The notes below the pieces were generated by a model. That model was not told where the DNA came from. It was given only the letters and a program-made list of their open reading frames with translations, and ran no database searches. Made by a program: the position numbers and the translations under genes. A stretch of DNA of 64,000 nt from Balneolaceae bacterium (lineage in GTDB: Bacteria; Bacteroidota; Rhodothermia; Balneolales; Balneolaceae): NCBI GenBank assembly GCA_007693745.1, contig REDA01000045.1, positions 21,086 through 85,085 of the forward strand. Direction: 5' to 3'. The number at the start of each line of letters is the position of its first letter. The first letter of the stretch is position 1. Of this stretch, positions 9,456-17,844 are shown in pieces.

Positions 9456-9500
9456 GACTTGAAAAACTGTTCTTTTGCCCATTATCTTCGTTACCAGATT
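9456..9500 (+). repeat. Partial copy of the ~140-bp dispersed repeat (copy A)
   Basis: The block TTGAAAAACTGTTCTTTTGC followed by a TATCTTCGTTACC segment matches the first about 42 bp of the repeat family found whole at 19537, 22920, 36947 and 58997. After about 9500 the similarity fades, although a C-run at 9545-9552 resembles the far end. It lies between the SusD terminator and a lipoprotein gene, and its TATCTTCG block could serve as a -7 element for that gene. Confidence 0.6.
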
Positions 9501-9575
9501 TTATTTCAGGCTCAATCGAACGAACCTGATTGACCCGCGTTTTCCACCCCCCTAACCATAATTTTATTTACAGTC

Positions 9576-10193
9576 ATGAAGTGTTCCTATTTTACTCCAA
9601 TTTTTTCCCTGCTCTTTCTTCTCTCCTGCACCGGTGAAAAAAATGAATCCAATCCGGCCCCGGCCGGCGATGATACCGCTGCTTTTGATCTTTTTTTTGA
9701 TGCACTGGCTCAACAGTGCGGAAACGCTTATCCCGGCGGACTCACCCTGGAACCGCCGGGGGATGAGATGCTCACCGGGACCGAGTTGCTGATTGTCCAT
9801 TTCCGGGAATGCAGTGATGTACAACTGAAACTGCCATTCCATATCGAGCTGGAGGAGGAAGAGTTGTGGGACCGATCGCGAACCTGGATCTTCACCAGGC
9901 ATGAGGAGGGTCTCGAGATCCGCCACGATCATCGTAAACCCGACGGAAGTGAAGACGACTTCACGATGTACGGTGGCTTCTCGGTGGGTGAAGGCAGTGC
10001 CTTGCGTCAGGAGTTTAAATCTGTGGAACGGACAGAAGAGACAGGGATTTTTCGCGGCTGGAGGATTGAAATCGAACCGGGAGTCCGTTACACCTACGGG
10101 ACAATCCGCGGGGATGAGTGGTCATGGAGAGTCGATTTCGATCTGAGCGAACCCCTTGAGGAGCTGCCTCCTGCACCCTGGGGACACGAGTAA
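9576..10193 (+). CDS. Hypothetical lipoprotein
   Basis: I do not recognise a family. The 205-residue protein starts with a lipoprotein signal peptide (MKCSYFTPIFSLLFLLSC, lipobox LLSC with Cys 18) and then a short Asn/Pro/Ala linker. The rest is acidic and beta-strand-rich with many charged pairs, as expected for a periplasmic or surface protein. It stands alone: a terminator lies upstream and the next gene is convergent. It may be transcribed from a promoter in the partial repeat at 9456. Confidence 0.75.
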   Translation: MKCSYFTPIFSLLFLLSCTGEKNESNPAPAGDDTAAFDLFFDALAQQCGNAYPGGLTLEPPGDEMLTGTELLIVHFRECSDVQLKLPFHIELEEEELWDRSRTWIFTRHEEGLEIRHDHRKPDGSEDDFTMYGGFSVGEGSALRQEFKSVERTEETGIFRGWRIEIEPGVRYTYGTIRGDEWSWRVDFDLSEPLEELPPAPWGHE

Positions 10194-10304
10194 GTTGCGA
10201 TAACCGGATACGGGGGAAAGCCCGGGATTGTATATAAGCCCACGGGCTGTTTGAAATCTTCTTCCGTCAGCATCCCGCTTCAAACCGGTGGCGTGAGCCG
10301 GCTT

Positions 10305-10913
10305 TTAAAACTTGCCAAACCTCAGACCCGCAGCAACCGATAATCCGGAGAGATCCGTATCACTGGTTCCCGCCAGATTGACATTGGAAGCATACCTGTA
10401 GAGAACAGACCCACTGATTCTGAACCAGCTGGTCACATTTACATAGAGAGAGGCACCTGGCTGAACCACGAAAAAGTTGTCCGACTTTTTATCAAAGGAG
10501 GAGCCGTTCTGATATCTCACATCCCCCGAACCCACCAGAGTCTGAAAGCCGAAATGGAAGAGATCGAGTGAACGAATGGTGTATTCAAGCTCAAATCCAC
10601 CGTAATTGGTTTTCAGTTCCGGAATTTCATTACCGCTCTCTCTCCAGTTTACAACATCAAAATTCTGATCAGACCGATAGCCCGAAAACCCGACATGAAG
10701 AGCATTGCCGTTGTCGAAACGGATCACCCAGGCACCCTTGGAGCCCTTCAGATAGGTTGCCTGCCCGTTCAGAGAGGTTACTCCGTGGAAAAGAGCTCCG
10801 TAACCTCCGTGCCGAACACTGCCGGAGAAGAGGGTTTCGGACTGCTGTGCCTGCAGATCGGGCGACAAAAAGAGGATGAGTGAGAAAAAAGCAGCAATGG
10901 AAATAGATTTCAT
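10305..10913 (-). CDS. Hypothetical outer-membrane barrel-like protein, tandem paralogue 2
   Basis: This is a secreted protein of unknown function, about 202 residues with a signal peptide (MKSISIAAFFSLILFLSP, cleavage near LQAQQ). It consists of alternating short beta-strands and ends in GLRFGKF, a terminal pattern with aromatic Phe typical of outer-membrane barrels. It shares the ETLFSGSVRHGGYG-like opening, a central GFELEYTIRS and the C-terminal layout with the gene just upstream, so the two are tandem duplicates. The ATG at 10913 overlaps the upstream stop (ATGA), so translation is coupled; the TTG one codon earlier is less likely. Confidence 0.75.
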   Translation of the reverse strand: MKSISIAAFFSLILFLSPDLQAQQSETLFSGSVRHGGYGALFHGVTSLNGQATYLKGSKGAWVIRFDNGNALHVGFSGYRSDQNFDVVNWRESGNEIPELKTNYGGFELEYTIRSLDLFHFGFQTLVGSGDVRYQNGSSFDKKSDNFFVVQPGASLYVNVTSWFRISGSVLYRYASNVNLAGTSDTDLSGLSVAAGLRFGKF

Positions 10914-11530
10914 CAAAATTTACCAAATTTAAATGTTAGGGTTCCGGTGAAGGCTGAGAAGTCTGAGTCACTGTATCCAAAATCTGAGATTCCGTTTGTA
11001 AACCGGTATCCGGCACCGGCTGCAATCCGGAAAAAATGCGTGACATTCAGTTCGATGCTCAATGACGGTTCAAACACGAAAAAGGGATCATTTTCGTCTT
11101 CATTCACAGTCTCGTACTCTTTGTCGCGAAGCAGTACCGCCCCAGCTCCAATCAGGGACGAAACCGTGATGTGGGCAAGCCTGTAAGAGCGGTTGGTGTA
11201 TTCCAGGATAAAGCCACCATACCCGCTCAGCGCATAGAGGTTTTCTGAGCCGGCCGGTTGAATTCCGGCCAGATGATCACTGACCAATCCGTAGCCTCCG
11301 CCACCGATGGAGATTGCATGGTTCGGGGTGGCATTAATAATCCAGCCTCCGCGTCCGCCAACCCATACTCCCGGGGATCCGGCGACTGTACCGAATTTAA
11401 TTTCGGGTCCGCCAAACCCGCCGTGTGTCACATTCCCGCTTATCAGGGTTTGCGCCTCCTGCGCAGAGGCGATCCCTGAGAGTCCTGCAGCCAGGCTGAG
11501 GCAGAGAGCAGAAGCAGTGATCCATTTCAT
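10913..11530 (-). CDS. Hypothetical outer-membrane barrel-like protein, tandem paralogue 1
   Basis: This is a secreted protein of unknown function, about 205 residues from the ATG at 11530, which gives a clean signal peptide (MKWITASALCLSLAAGLSG, cleavage near ASAQ). Upstream in-frame ATGs at 11542 and 11548 are possible but spoil the signal peptide. It opens with TLISGNVTHGGFGG, is Gly- and aromatic-rich, contains GFILEYTNRSYRLAHITVSS and ends in TLTFKFGKF. It is the first gene of a two-gene unit with its paralogue. A barrel or porin-like role is inferred from strand pattern and C-terminal Phe only. Confidence 0.75.
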   Translation of the reverse strand: MKWITASALCLSLAAGLSGIASAQEAQTLISGNVTHGGFGGPEIKFGTVAGSPGVWVGGRGGWIINATPNHAISIGGGGYGLVSDHLAGIQPAGSENLYALSGYGGFILEYTNRSYRLAHITVSSLIGAGAVLLRDKEYETVNEDENDPFFVFEPSLSIELNVTHFFRIAAGAGYRFTNGISDFGYSDSDFSAFTGTLTFKFGKF

Positions 11531-11646
11531 TACGTTTCCCATATCCATCCTGATTCGTTAAGGTTCTATACCAATCCTTTACGACTGGATAGAACTGATG
11601 TTTCAGGGAATTGTAAATAATCCAATGTCAGGTTTGTACATCCCCG

Positions 11647-14109
11647 TCAGGAGTGCGTCTTCACCTTCCAGATTTCATCTGCGTAGTCTTTGATGGTTCT
11701 GTCGGACGAAAACTTACCGACCCGGGCTGTATTGAGCAGAGCTTTCCGGAACCACTCATCTTTGTTGCGGAAAAGATCGTCCACCTTCTCCTGCTCCTTC
11801 AGGTATGCCTCAAAGTCGGCCAGCACCAGAAAATAGTCCCCATTGTGCAGAAGGGAATCAATAATGGGCTGGTAGAGGTGTTTTTCTTGATTAAAGAATC
11901 CGTCGCGCAGCTGATCAAGAGCCTTTTTTAATTCCGGTTGAGCATGGTAATACTCCCAGGGGTCATACCCTTCGTGTCGCATCAAATCCACATCGTCCAC
12001 ATTGAGGCCGAAAATGAAGATATTCTCCTTACCTACTTCCTCGAGTATCTCCACATTGGCTCCATCGAGGGTACCAATGGTGATTGCACCATTCAGGGCA
12101 AATTTCATATTGCCGGTTCCGGATGCTTCAAAACCGGCAGTTGAAATCTGTTCGGAGAGGTCAGCCGCCGGAATCATTTTTTCAGCAAGGGTAACACTGT
12201 AGTTTTCCAGGAAGAGGAAGTTCAGTTTCCCCTCCATATCGGGGTCATTGTTGATCTTCTCTCCTACATCGTTCATCAGTTTGATGAAGAGTTTTGCCAT
12301 CGTGTATCCGGGCGCTGCCTTTCCAGCCAGGATAATGGTCCTTGGGACCACATCCAGGTCCGGATTCTCCTTGATCCGGTTATATTGTGCAATCCCATAG
12401 AGTGTAAGCATTAGTTGACGCTTGTACTCGTGAATGCGTTTGATCTGAATATCAAACATGGAGTGGACATTCACTTTCACGTTATTGTGTTCGAGAATGT
12501 AGTCGGCCAGATGCTGCTTGTTCTTCAGCTTAATCTCTTCAAATGCCTTCATGAATGCCTTGTCATCGATAAAGGATTCAATTTTGCGGATTTTATCGAG
12601 ATCTGTGACCCACTCTTCACCAATTTTCCCTGTTATCAGATCGGCCAGTTCAGGATTGCACTGTCTGAGCCATCGCCTGGGAGTAATTCCATTGGTTTTA
12701 TTAGTAAAGCGATCCGGGTAGATTTCATAAAAGTCCCGGAACAGGGTCTTCTTGATAAGATCACTGTGCAGGGCAGCCACGCCATTGGTTTTGTGTGAAC
12801 CCACGATGCCCAGATGAGCCATGTGTACAACAGGATTTTCACCTTCTCCAACGATGGAAACCCGGCCCATCTTGCTTCGGTCGTCACCCACTTTAAGTGC
12901 CACCTCTTTCATGAAACGACGGTTGATTTCATAGATGATCTGCAAGTGGCGCGGAAGCAGGTTTCTGAGCAGGGAAACCGGCCATTTCTCCAGTGCCTCC
13001 GGGAGGATGGTATGGTTGGTGTAGGAGATGGTTTTTCGTGTAATCTCCCAGGCAAGTTCCCATTCGAGCCCTTCCTGATCGATCAGCACTCTCATCAGTT
13101 CCGGTATGGCCAGATTTGGATGTGTATCGTTACACTGAATGGCTACTTTCTCCGGAAGCTTTCGCCAGTCGCTGTTGGTTTTACGGAAACGGCGCAGCAG
13201 ATCCTGCATGGAAGCGGAAACCAGGAAAAATTCCTGTTTGAGGCGCAGTTCCTGTCCAACAAATACCTTGTCGTTCGGATAGAGTACCCTTGAAATATTT
13301 TCATTCAGCTGCGTCTCTTTCACCGCTTCAATATACTGTCCCTGATTAAAGCTGGCCAGATCGATGGTTGTGGGTGATGAGGCTTTCCATAACCGAAGAT
13401 TGTTTACCACATCATTCTTAAAACCTGGAATGGGTGTGTCGTAAGCCATGGCTCTGGCATCCCTTGTATGCTGCCATTCAAACCGCAGACGTCCTGTATC
13501 ATCATGATAAGCGTGAGATTCTCCGTAAAAAGGGACATTGTACTGAATTTTCGGGCGGATGATATCCCAGGGATTACCATACTGCAGCCAGAGATCGGGC
13601 TTTTCAATCTGGTAGCCGTTCACAATCGATTGTGTAAAGATCCCAAAGTCGTACCGGATGCCGTATCCGACCGCAGGGATCCCCATGGTTGCCATTGAAT
13701 CGAGAAAACAGGCGGCCAGCCGGCCGAGGCCGCCGTTTCCAAGCCCGGCGTCCAGTTCAGAACTGCGGATCATATCGTAATCCAGTCCCAGCTCTTCCAG
13801 GGCATCTGCCGCGGCCTGCTGCATCCCGAGGTTTACGAGCATGTTGTCGAGCAGCCGCCCGATCAGGAACTCCATGGATATGTAGTAAACTCTTTTCACA
13901 TCATCTCTGTAGTATCGCTGCTGAGTGTGGACCCACCGGTCATTCAGGCGGTCCATCACAGCCAGTACAACACTTTTGTAGTGATCCCATTCGGTGGTTG
14001 AATAGCTGTCTTTCGCCAGGGTGTATCGTAAATGATTCCGGATATCTTCGCGGAAAGATTCTGTGTCCATGCCTTTGCGAAGATCGGCGTTAATCTCTTT
14101 TTTAATCAT
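11647..14109 (-). CDS. glgP: Glycogen/starch phosphorylase
   Basis: This enzyme releases glucose-1-phosphate from the non-reducing ends of glycogen or maltodextrin using phosphate and a pyridoxal phosphate cofactor. At 820 residues it has the usual length of GlgP/MalP. Typical segments are the N-terminal YYISMEFLIGRLLDNML, the GLGNGGLGRLAACFLDSMAT region near 130-150, and the PLP-lysine region EASGTGNMKFALNGA with GTLDGANVEI near 660-690. It is the last gene of a minus-strand run (nucleotidyltransferase, CCA enzyme, IspE), starting 31 bp after the IspE stop. Whether it prefers glycogen or maltodextrin cannot be told. Confidence 0.97.
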   Translation of the reverse strand: MIKKEINADLRKGMDTESFREDIRNHLRYTLAKDSYSTTEWDHYKSVVLAVMDRLNDRWVHTQQRYYRDDVKRVYYISMEFLIGRLLDNMLVNLGMQQAAADALEELGLDYDMIRSSELDAGLGNGGLGRLAACFLDSMATMGIPAVGYGIRYDFGIFTQSIVNGYQIEKPDLWLQYGNPWDIIRPKIQYNVPFYGESHAYHDDTGRLRFEWQHTRDARAMAYDTPIPGFKNDVVNNLRLWKASSPTTIDLASFNQGQYIEAVKETQLNENISRVLYPNDKVFVGQELRLKQEFFLVSASMQDLLRRFRKTNSDWRKLPEKVAIQCNDTHPNLAIPELMRVLIDQEGLEWELAWEITRKTISYTNHTILPEALEKWPVSLLRNLLPRHLQIIYEINRRFMKEVALKVGDDRSKMGRVSIVGEGENPVVHMAHLGIVGSHKTNGVAALHSDLIKKTLFRDFYEIYPDRFTNKTNGITPRRWLRQCNPELADLITGKIGEEWVTDLDKIRKIESFIDDKAFMKAFEEIKLKNKQHLADYILEHNNVKVNVHSMFDIQIKRIHEYKRQLMLTLYGIAQYNRIKENPDLDVVPRTIILAGKAAPGYTMAKLFIKLMNDVGEKINNDPDMEGKLNFLFLENYSVTLAEKMIPAADLSEQISTAGFEASGTGNMKFALNGAITIGTLDGANVEILEEVGKENIFIFGLNVDDVDLMRHEGYDPWEYYHAQPELKKALDQLRDGFFNQEKHLYQPIIDSLLHNGDYFLVLADFEAYLKEQEKVDDLFRNKDEWFRKALLNTARVGKFSSDRTIKDYADEIWKVKTHS

Positions 14110-14140
14110 CAGTTTTTACTGTTCAGTTTACGTTGATTAC

Positions 14141-15007
14141 TCAGTTTTCTTTGAAATAAATTCCGTAGTCGGGCTTGAACCCGGGCCGTGTCAGGTTGAC
14201 CGCATATCCCAGTCTATGAAACGACTCATAGGCGTTAATTGCAACAAAATCCTGTTCAAAAATTCCAAAAACGGTAGAACCGCTTCCACTCATGGCTGCG
14301 TACAGTGCTCCGAAATCGTAGAGCTGATCCTTCATGTATCCGATCATCTCATGGATACGGATAACGGGGCCCTCCAGGTCGTTTTCCAGAAAAACCGGCC
14401 ATTGAGCCGGCTCTTCTCCCAAAAGGGTTTCTCTGAGTGAAAACTCCGGATCCGGGTTGGGAGTACACTGCTGGTAGGCGACGGGAGTGGAGGATTCAAA
14501 ACCGGGCCAGACGGTAACGATCCAGCCGTCGGGTTGAATGTCAACAGGCTCGATCTGCTGACCGGTTCCGGTTCCGATACCGGTCACTCCCTCAATAAAA
14601 AAGGGAACGTCTGCTCCGAGTGTTGCGGCCATTTCTTCGAGTTCCCTGTTTGACAGGCCCGTTTTTTCAAGTTTATTGAGGATTCGCAGGGTTAAAGCTG
14701 CATTGCTGCTCCCGCCTCCAAGTCCGGCTCCCGCCGGAATCTTCTTTTGAACAGAGAAGCGGTACTGGCTCTTCAGGCCGGCTTCCGTTTCAAAGAGTCT
14801 GTATGCTTTAGTGATCAGATTGCTCTCATCCACAGGGATAGCTGAATCAGAAAATTCCAGCCGGTACTGGCTTGAGGGAAGCACTTCAAAACGGTCGCTC
14901 CATTCGATAAAGCAGAATCCGGTTTCAATACGATGATATCCGTTTGGCAGGCGCTCCAGGACATGAAGTCCCAGGTTAATCTTTGCAAAGGCGTCGGCAA
15001 TCCACAT
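14141..15007 (-). CDS. ispE: 4-diphosphocytidyl-2-C-methyl-D-erythritol kinase
   Basis: IspE phosphorylates the 2-hydroxyl of CDP-methylerythritol in the non-mevalonate isoprenoid pathway. The 288-residue length fits. The GHMP-kinase signature is clear: an N-terminal AFAKINLGLHVLERLPNGYH and the ATP-binding loop IPAGAGLGGGSSNAALTLR near residues 90-108. A late GALYAAMSGSGSTVFGIF matches the third GHMP motif. It is flanked by the CCA enzyme (60 bp upstream in transcription) and glycogen phosphorylase (31 bp downstream), suggesting a housekeeping operon. Confidence 0.96.
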   Translation of the reverse strand: MWIADAFAKINLGLHVLERLPNGYHRIETGFCFIEWSDRFEVLPSSQYRLEFSDSAIPVDESNLITKAYRLFETEAGLKSQYRFSVQKKIPAGAGLGGGSSNAALTLRILNKLEKTGLSNRELEEMAATLGADVPFFIEGVTGIGTGTGQQIEPVDIQPDGWIVTVWPGFESSTPVAYQQCTPNPDPEFSLRETLLGEEPAQWPVFLENDLEGPVIRIHEMIGYMKDQLYDFGALYAAMSGSGSTVFGIFEQDFVAINAYESFHRLGYAVNLTRPGFKPDYGIYFKEN

Positions 15008-15067
15008 TTGGAGTCAAATTTCGTTTAAATAGTCAAGATACGGCGATACACCATATGAGCAAGGCTC

Positions 15068-16486
15068 TCACTTTCCGGTTTCGGTAAAACGGTTACGAAT
15101 CTGCATGAGAAAGTTGTAGGCCTCCTCGTGGTTATTGGCGATTTCTCCGTCGAGTATAGCATTTTTGATACGCTCTTTTACCTGCCCGACAACAGGTCCG
15201 GGCTCGCATTTCATTACTTCCATGATTTCATCACCGCTAACGGGATTTTTCCAGTTTCTGATTTTGTCGTTTTCCTCAACCTCTTTCAGCCGTGTTTCAA
15301 CCCGGTCGAAATTGTTTTGGAATTTTTTCACTTTCCACTCATTTTTACTGGTGATATCAGCTCTGCAAAGAGCCATCAGATCATCAATTTCGTCGCCGGC
15401 CTCAAACAGAAGACGCCGGATGGCGCTGTCGCTTACCTCATCTGCTACCAGGGCAATGGGCCTCAGGTGCAGTCTCACAAGCTTTTGCACTCTCTTCATC
15501 CGCTCATCAAGCGGCAGGGTAAGCCTCTTGAAAATACGTGGAACCCATTTTGCCCCCAGGGCATCATGTCCGTGGAAGGTCCAGCCAACGCCACGCATAA
15601 AACGTTTTGTGGGGGGTTTGGCAATATCATGCATGATTGCAGCCCAGCGCAGCCAGAGATCGTTGCTTACCAGTGCCACGTTATCGAGCACCTCAAGCGT
15701 ATGCCAGAAATTGTCTTTGTGTCTCTGCCCCTGTTTCTCCTCCACACCCAGCAGATCGGTCATTTCCGGGAAAAACTCTTTCAGAAGACCGGTTTGCAAG
15801 AGCAGGGTAAATCCATAGGATGGCTCATCTGTGAGGATGATTTTATTCAGCTCATCCAGTATCCGTTCTTTGGAGATGATCGACAGGCGTGGAGCCATGG
15901 TTTCGATGCCAGAGAGTGTCTTTTCCTCAATGGAAAACTTTAGCTGTGCTGCAAAGCGCACTGCGCGCATCATTCGAAGCGGATCGTCATCGAAGGTTTT
16001 TAACGGGTCGATCGGTGTTTTGATTCTTCTTTCCAGCAGATCCTGAACTCCTCCAAACGGGTCGTGAAGGAGCCCGAATGAGTCCGGATTCAGACTCCAG
16101 GAGAGGGCGTTGATCGTAAGATCGCGCCGAAGCTGATCATCTTCCAGGCTTCCGTTTTCCACAACCGGTTTTCTCGATTCTCTGCGGTAGCTCTCCTTGC
16201 GTGCACCCACAAATTCGAGATCCAGATCCCTGTACTTTACCTGTGCGGTTCCGAACTGTTTGAACACTGAGAGTTTGGTTGTTTTCAGAATCCTGGATGT
16301 CTCCTCTGCCAGACGGATACCGGATCCGATGGTGACAAAGTCGATATCGGTTAGCTCCGAAACATCTTTGTTGAGATAGTGATCCCGTACGTATCCGCCT
16401 ACCACAAATACCTTTTGGCCTATCGTATCCGCTGCCTTGCCGATGGTTTTGAACAGTTGCAGATGTTGTTCAGGAATATCAGTCAT
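15068..16486 (-). CDS. cca: CCA tRNA nucleotidyltransferase
   Basis: This is a class II tRNA nucleotidyltransferase/poly(A) polymerase family enzyme that adds or repairs the 3' CCA end of tRNA. Most tRNA genes in this window lack an encoded CCA, so such an enzyme is needed. The N-terminal head has VFVVGGYVRDHYL and the metal-binding DIDF pair (about residues 27-50). The RRDLTINAL and DPLRMMRAVRFAAQL motifs follow. A C-terminal HD domain carries RHKDNFWHTLEVLD and MHDIAKPPTKR (about 265-310). The 472 residues are normal for the HD-containing bacterial form. It sits second in the minus-strand run. Confidence 0.94.
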   Translation of the reverse strand: MTDIPEQHLQLFKTIGKAADTIGQKVFVVGGYVRDHYLNKDVSELTDIDFVTIGSGIRLAEETSRILKTTKLSVFKQFGTAQVKYRDLDLEFVGARKESYRRESRKPVVENGSLEDDQLRRDLTINALSWSLNPDSFGLLHDPFGGVQDLLERRIKTPIDPLKTFDDDPLRMMRAVRFAAQLKFSIEEKTLSGIETMAPRLSIISKERILDELNKIILTDEPSYGFTLLLQTGLLKEFFPEMTDLLGVEEKQGQRHKDNFWHTLEVLDNVALVSNDLWLRWAAIMHDIAKPPTKRFMRGVGWTFHGHDALGAKWVPRIFKRLTLPLDERMKRVQKLVRLHLRPIALVADEVSDSAIRRLLFEAGDEIDDLMALCRADITSKNEWKVKKFQNNFDRVETRLKEVEENDKIRNWKNPVSGDEIMEVMKCEPGPVVGQVKERIKNAILDGEIANNHEEAYNFLMQIRNRFTETGK

Positions 16487-16573
16487 CTCGGTTAACCTGT
16501 TTGAAATAGAGACCGTGATCGGAGCGGGAATTTCGCAACGCTCAATCCCGTGTCCGGATAGTCTGGGATTGGC

Positions 16574-17572
16574 TCAGGATGAACGGATAACAGAGTGATC
16601 ACCAATGTGAATCTCACCGGTAATTCCTTCCGTTTCGGTATCAGCCCCGATGGTTGAGCGGCTGAATGCGCACTCTTTGATAACGGCATTTTGCTGAATG
16701 ATAGAATGACTGATTTTTGAGTTCATGATTTCGGATCCTGATTCGATGGAAACATTGGGTCCGATTTCAGATCCGATCACAGAAACACCCTTACCGATGA
16801 ATACGGGAGGGTGGATGGTGCTGTTTTCGAATTCGGGATAGCTGTGGCTCTCTTTTTCCAGGATAACGGAACTGGTATCCAGCCATGCCGCAAGTGTACC
16901 GCAGTCGAGCCATTCATCAACAGTGGCTTTTTTGAAAACCTTGCCATCTTTCAGCAATCGGTCGAGTGCGTCCGTCAGCTGATACTCTCTTCCATGACCC
17001 GTAATGTCGTGATCCAGCAGATACTGAATCTCTTTCATGAGATCTTTCCCCTCCCGGAAATAGTAAACGCCGATAATTGCGAGATTGGAAATCGGCTCAC
17101 TCGGTTTTTCAACAAATCCGGTAATGGTATCCCCTTCATGTACGGCGACACCGAAACGGGACGGGTCGTCCACTTCTTTAAGCCAGATCACACTGTCTGC
17201 ATCTTCGACAGACACCTTCGCTTTGGAATCAAAAAGGGTGTCGGCAAAGACAATGATCACTTCTCCCTCAAGATCTTCTGCTGCACATGCAACGGCGTGG
17301 GCAGTACCGAGTGCAGTTTCCTGAACCCGGAATGTGGCTTTGGCCCGGTGCCGGTCACTCATTTCCGTAAGGGTTGTCTGAATCTGCCGTCCAAAATCAG
17401 GACCCAGAATATAGACAATTTCCGTAATGGTACGGTCGAGGGTTTTGGCGAAGGTCTCCACAATCCTCTCAATAATCATCGTTCCGGCCACCGGGAGCAG
17501 AGGTTTCGGGGTGGTATGTGAATGCGGGCGAACGCGTGTGCCGCGTCCGGCCATGGGGATGATCAGTTTCAT
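16574..17572 (-). CDS. Sugar-phosphate nucleotidyltransferase with left-handed beta-helix tail
   Basis: This enzyme couples a sugar-1-phosphate to a nucleoside triphosphate to make an activated sugar. The N-terminal signature MKLIIPMAGRGTRVRPHSHT with TPKPLLPVAGTMI is the nucleotidyltransferase loop with its catalytic Arg and Lys. LGTAHAVACA and ADTLF follow. The last about 70 residues have the hexapeptide-repeat pattern of a left-handed beta-helix (GKGVSVIGSEIGPNVSIESG). It resembles glucose-1-phosphate thymidylyl- or uridylyltransferases and GlmU-like proteins, but the substrate is not certain. It is first in the run leading to cca, ispE and glgP, and is divergent from the MurF-like gene. 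Confidence 0.88.
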   Translation of the reverse strand: MKLIIPMAGRGTRVRPHSHTTPKPLLPVAGTMIIERIVETFAKTLDRTITEIVYILGPDFGRQIQTTLTEMSDRHRAKATFRVQETALGTAHAVACAAEDLEGEVIIVFADTLFDSKAKVSVEDADSVIWLKEVDDPSRFGVAVHEGDTITGFVEKPSEPISNLAIIGVYYFREGKDLMKEIQYLLDHDITGHGREYQLTDALDRLLKDGKVFKKATVDEWLDCGTLAAWLDTSSVILEKESHSYPEFENSTIHPPVFIGKGVSVIGSEIGPNVSIESGSEIMNSKISHSIIQQNAVIKECAFSRSTIGADTETEGITGEIHIGDHSVIRSS

Positions 17573-17844
17573 AAGAAGTTTAATTTAAGTTATATCGGTC
17601 AGTTTGCGCTCTCTTCAGGGGGTGCCGCAAGCTGATTTGCGGATCCCGTCTGTCTTTTGTAAGATCTTTACTATCTTTGTAACACTTAAAACCCGGAACG
17701 ATTGACGAACCGGAGCGATCAAATCTGTTGCAACGACACTATATGTTTCGGGGTGGTTGATTACATGACGTATTGAACGCCTGTAAATATAACAGATTGA
17801 ACCCTCAGAATCGACCCGTTTGATGGCGGGTTCAAACCACATAA

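Noticed and set aside
10219..10248. Terminator between the lipoprotein and barrel-like genes
   Set aside because: The stem AGCCCG/CGGGCT has only 6 bp with an 18-nt loop and no T run on either strand.
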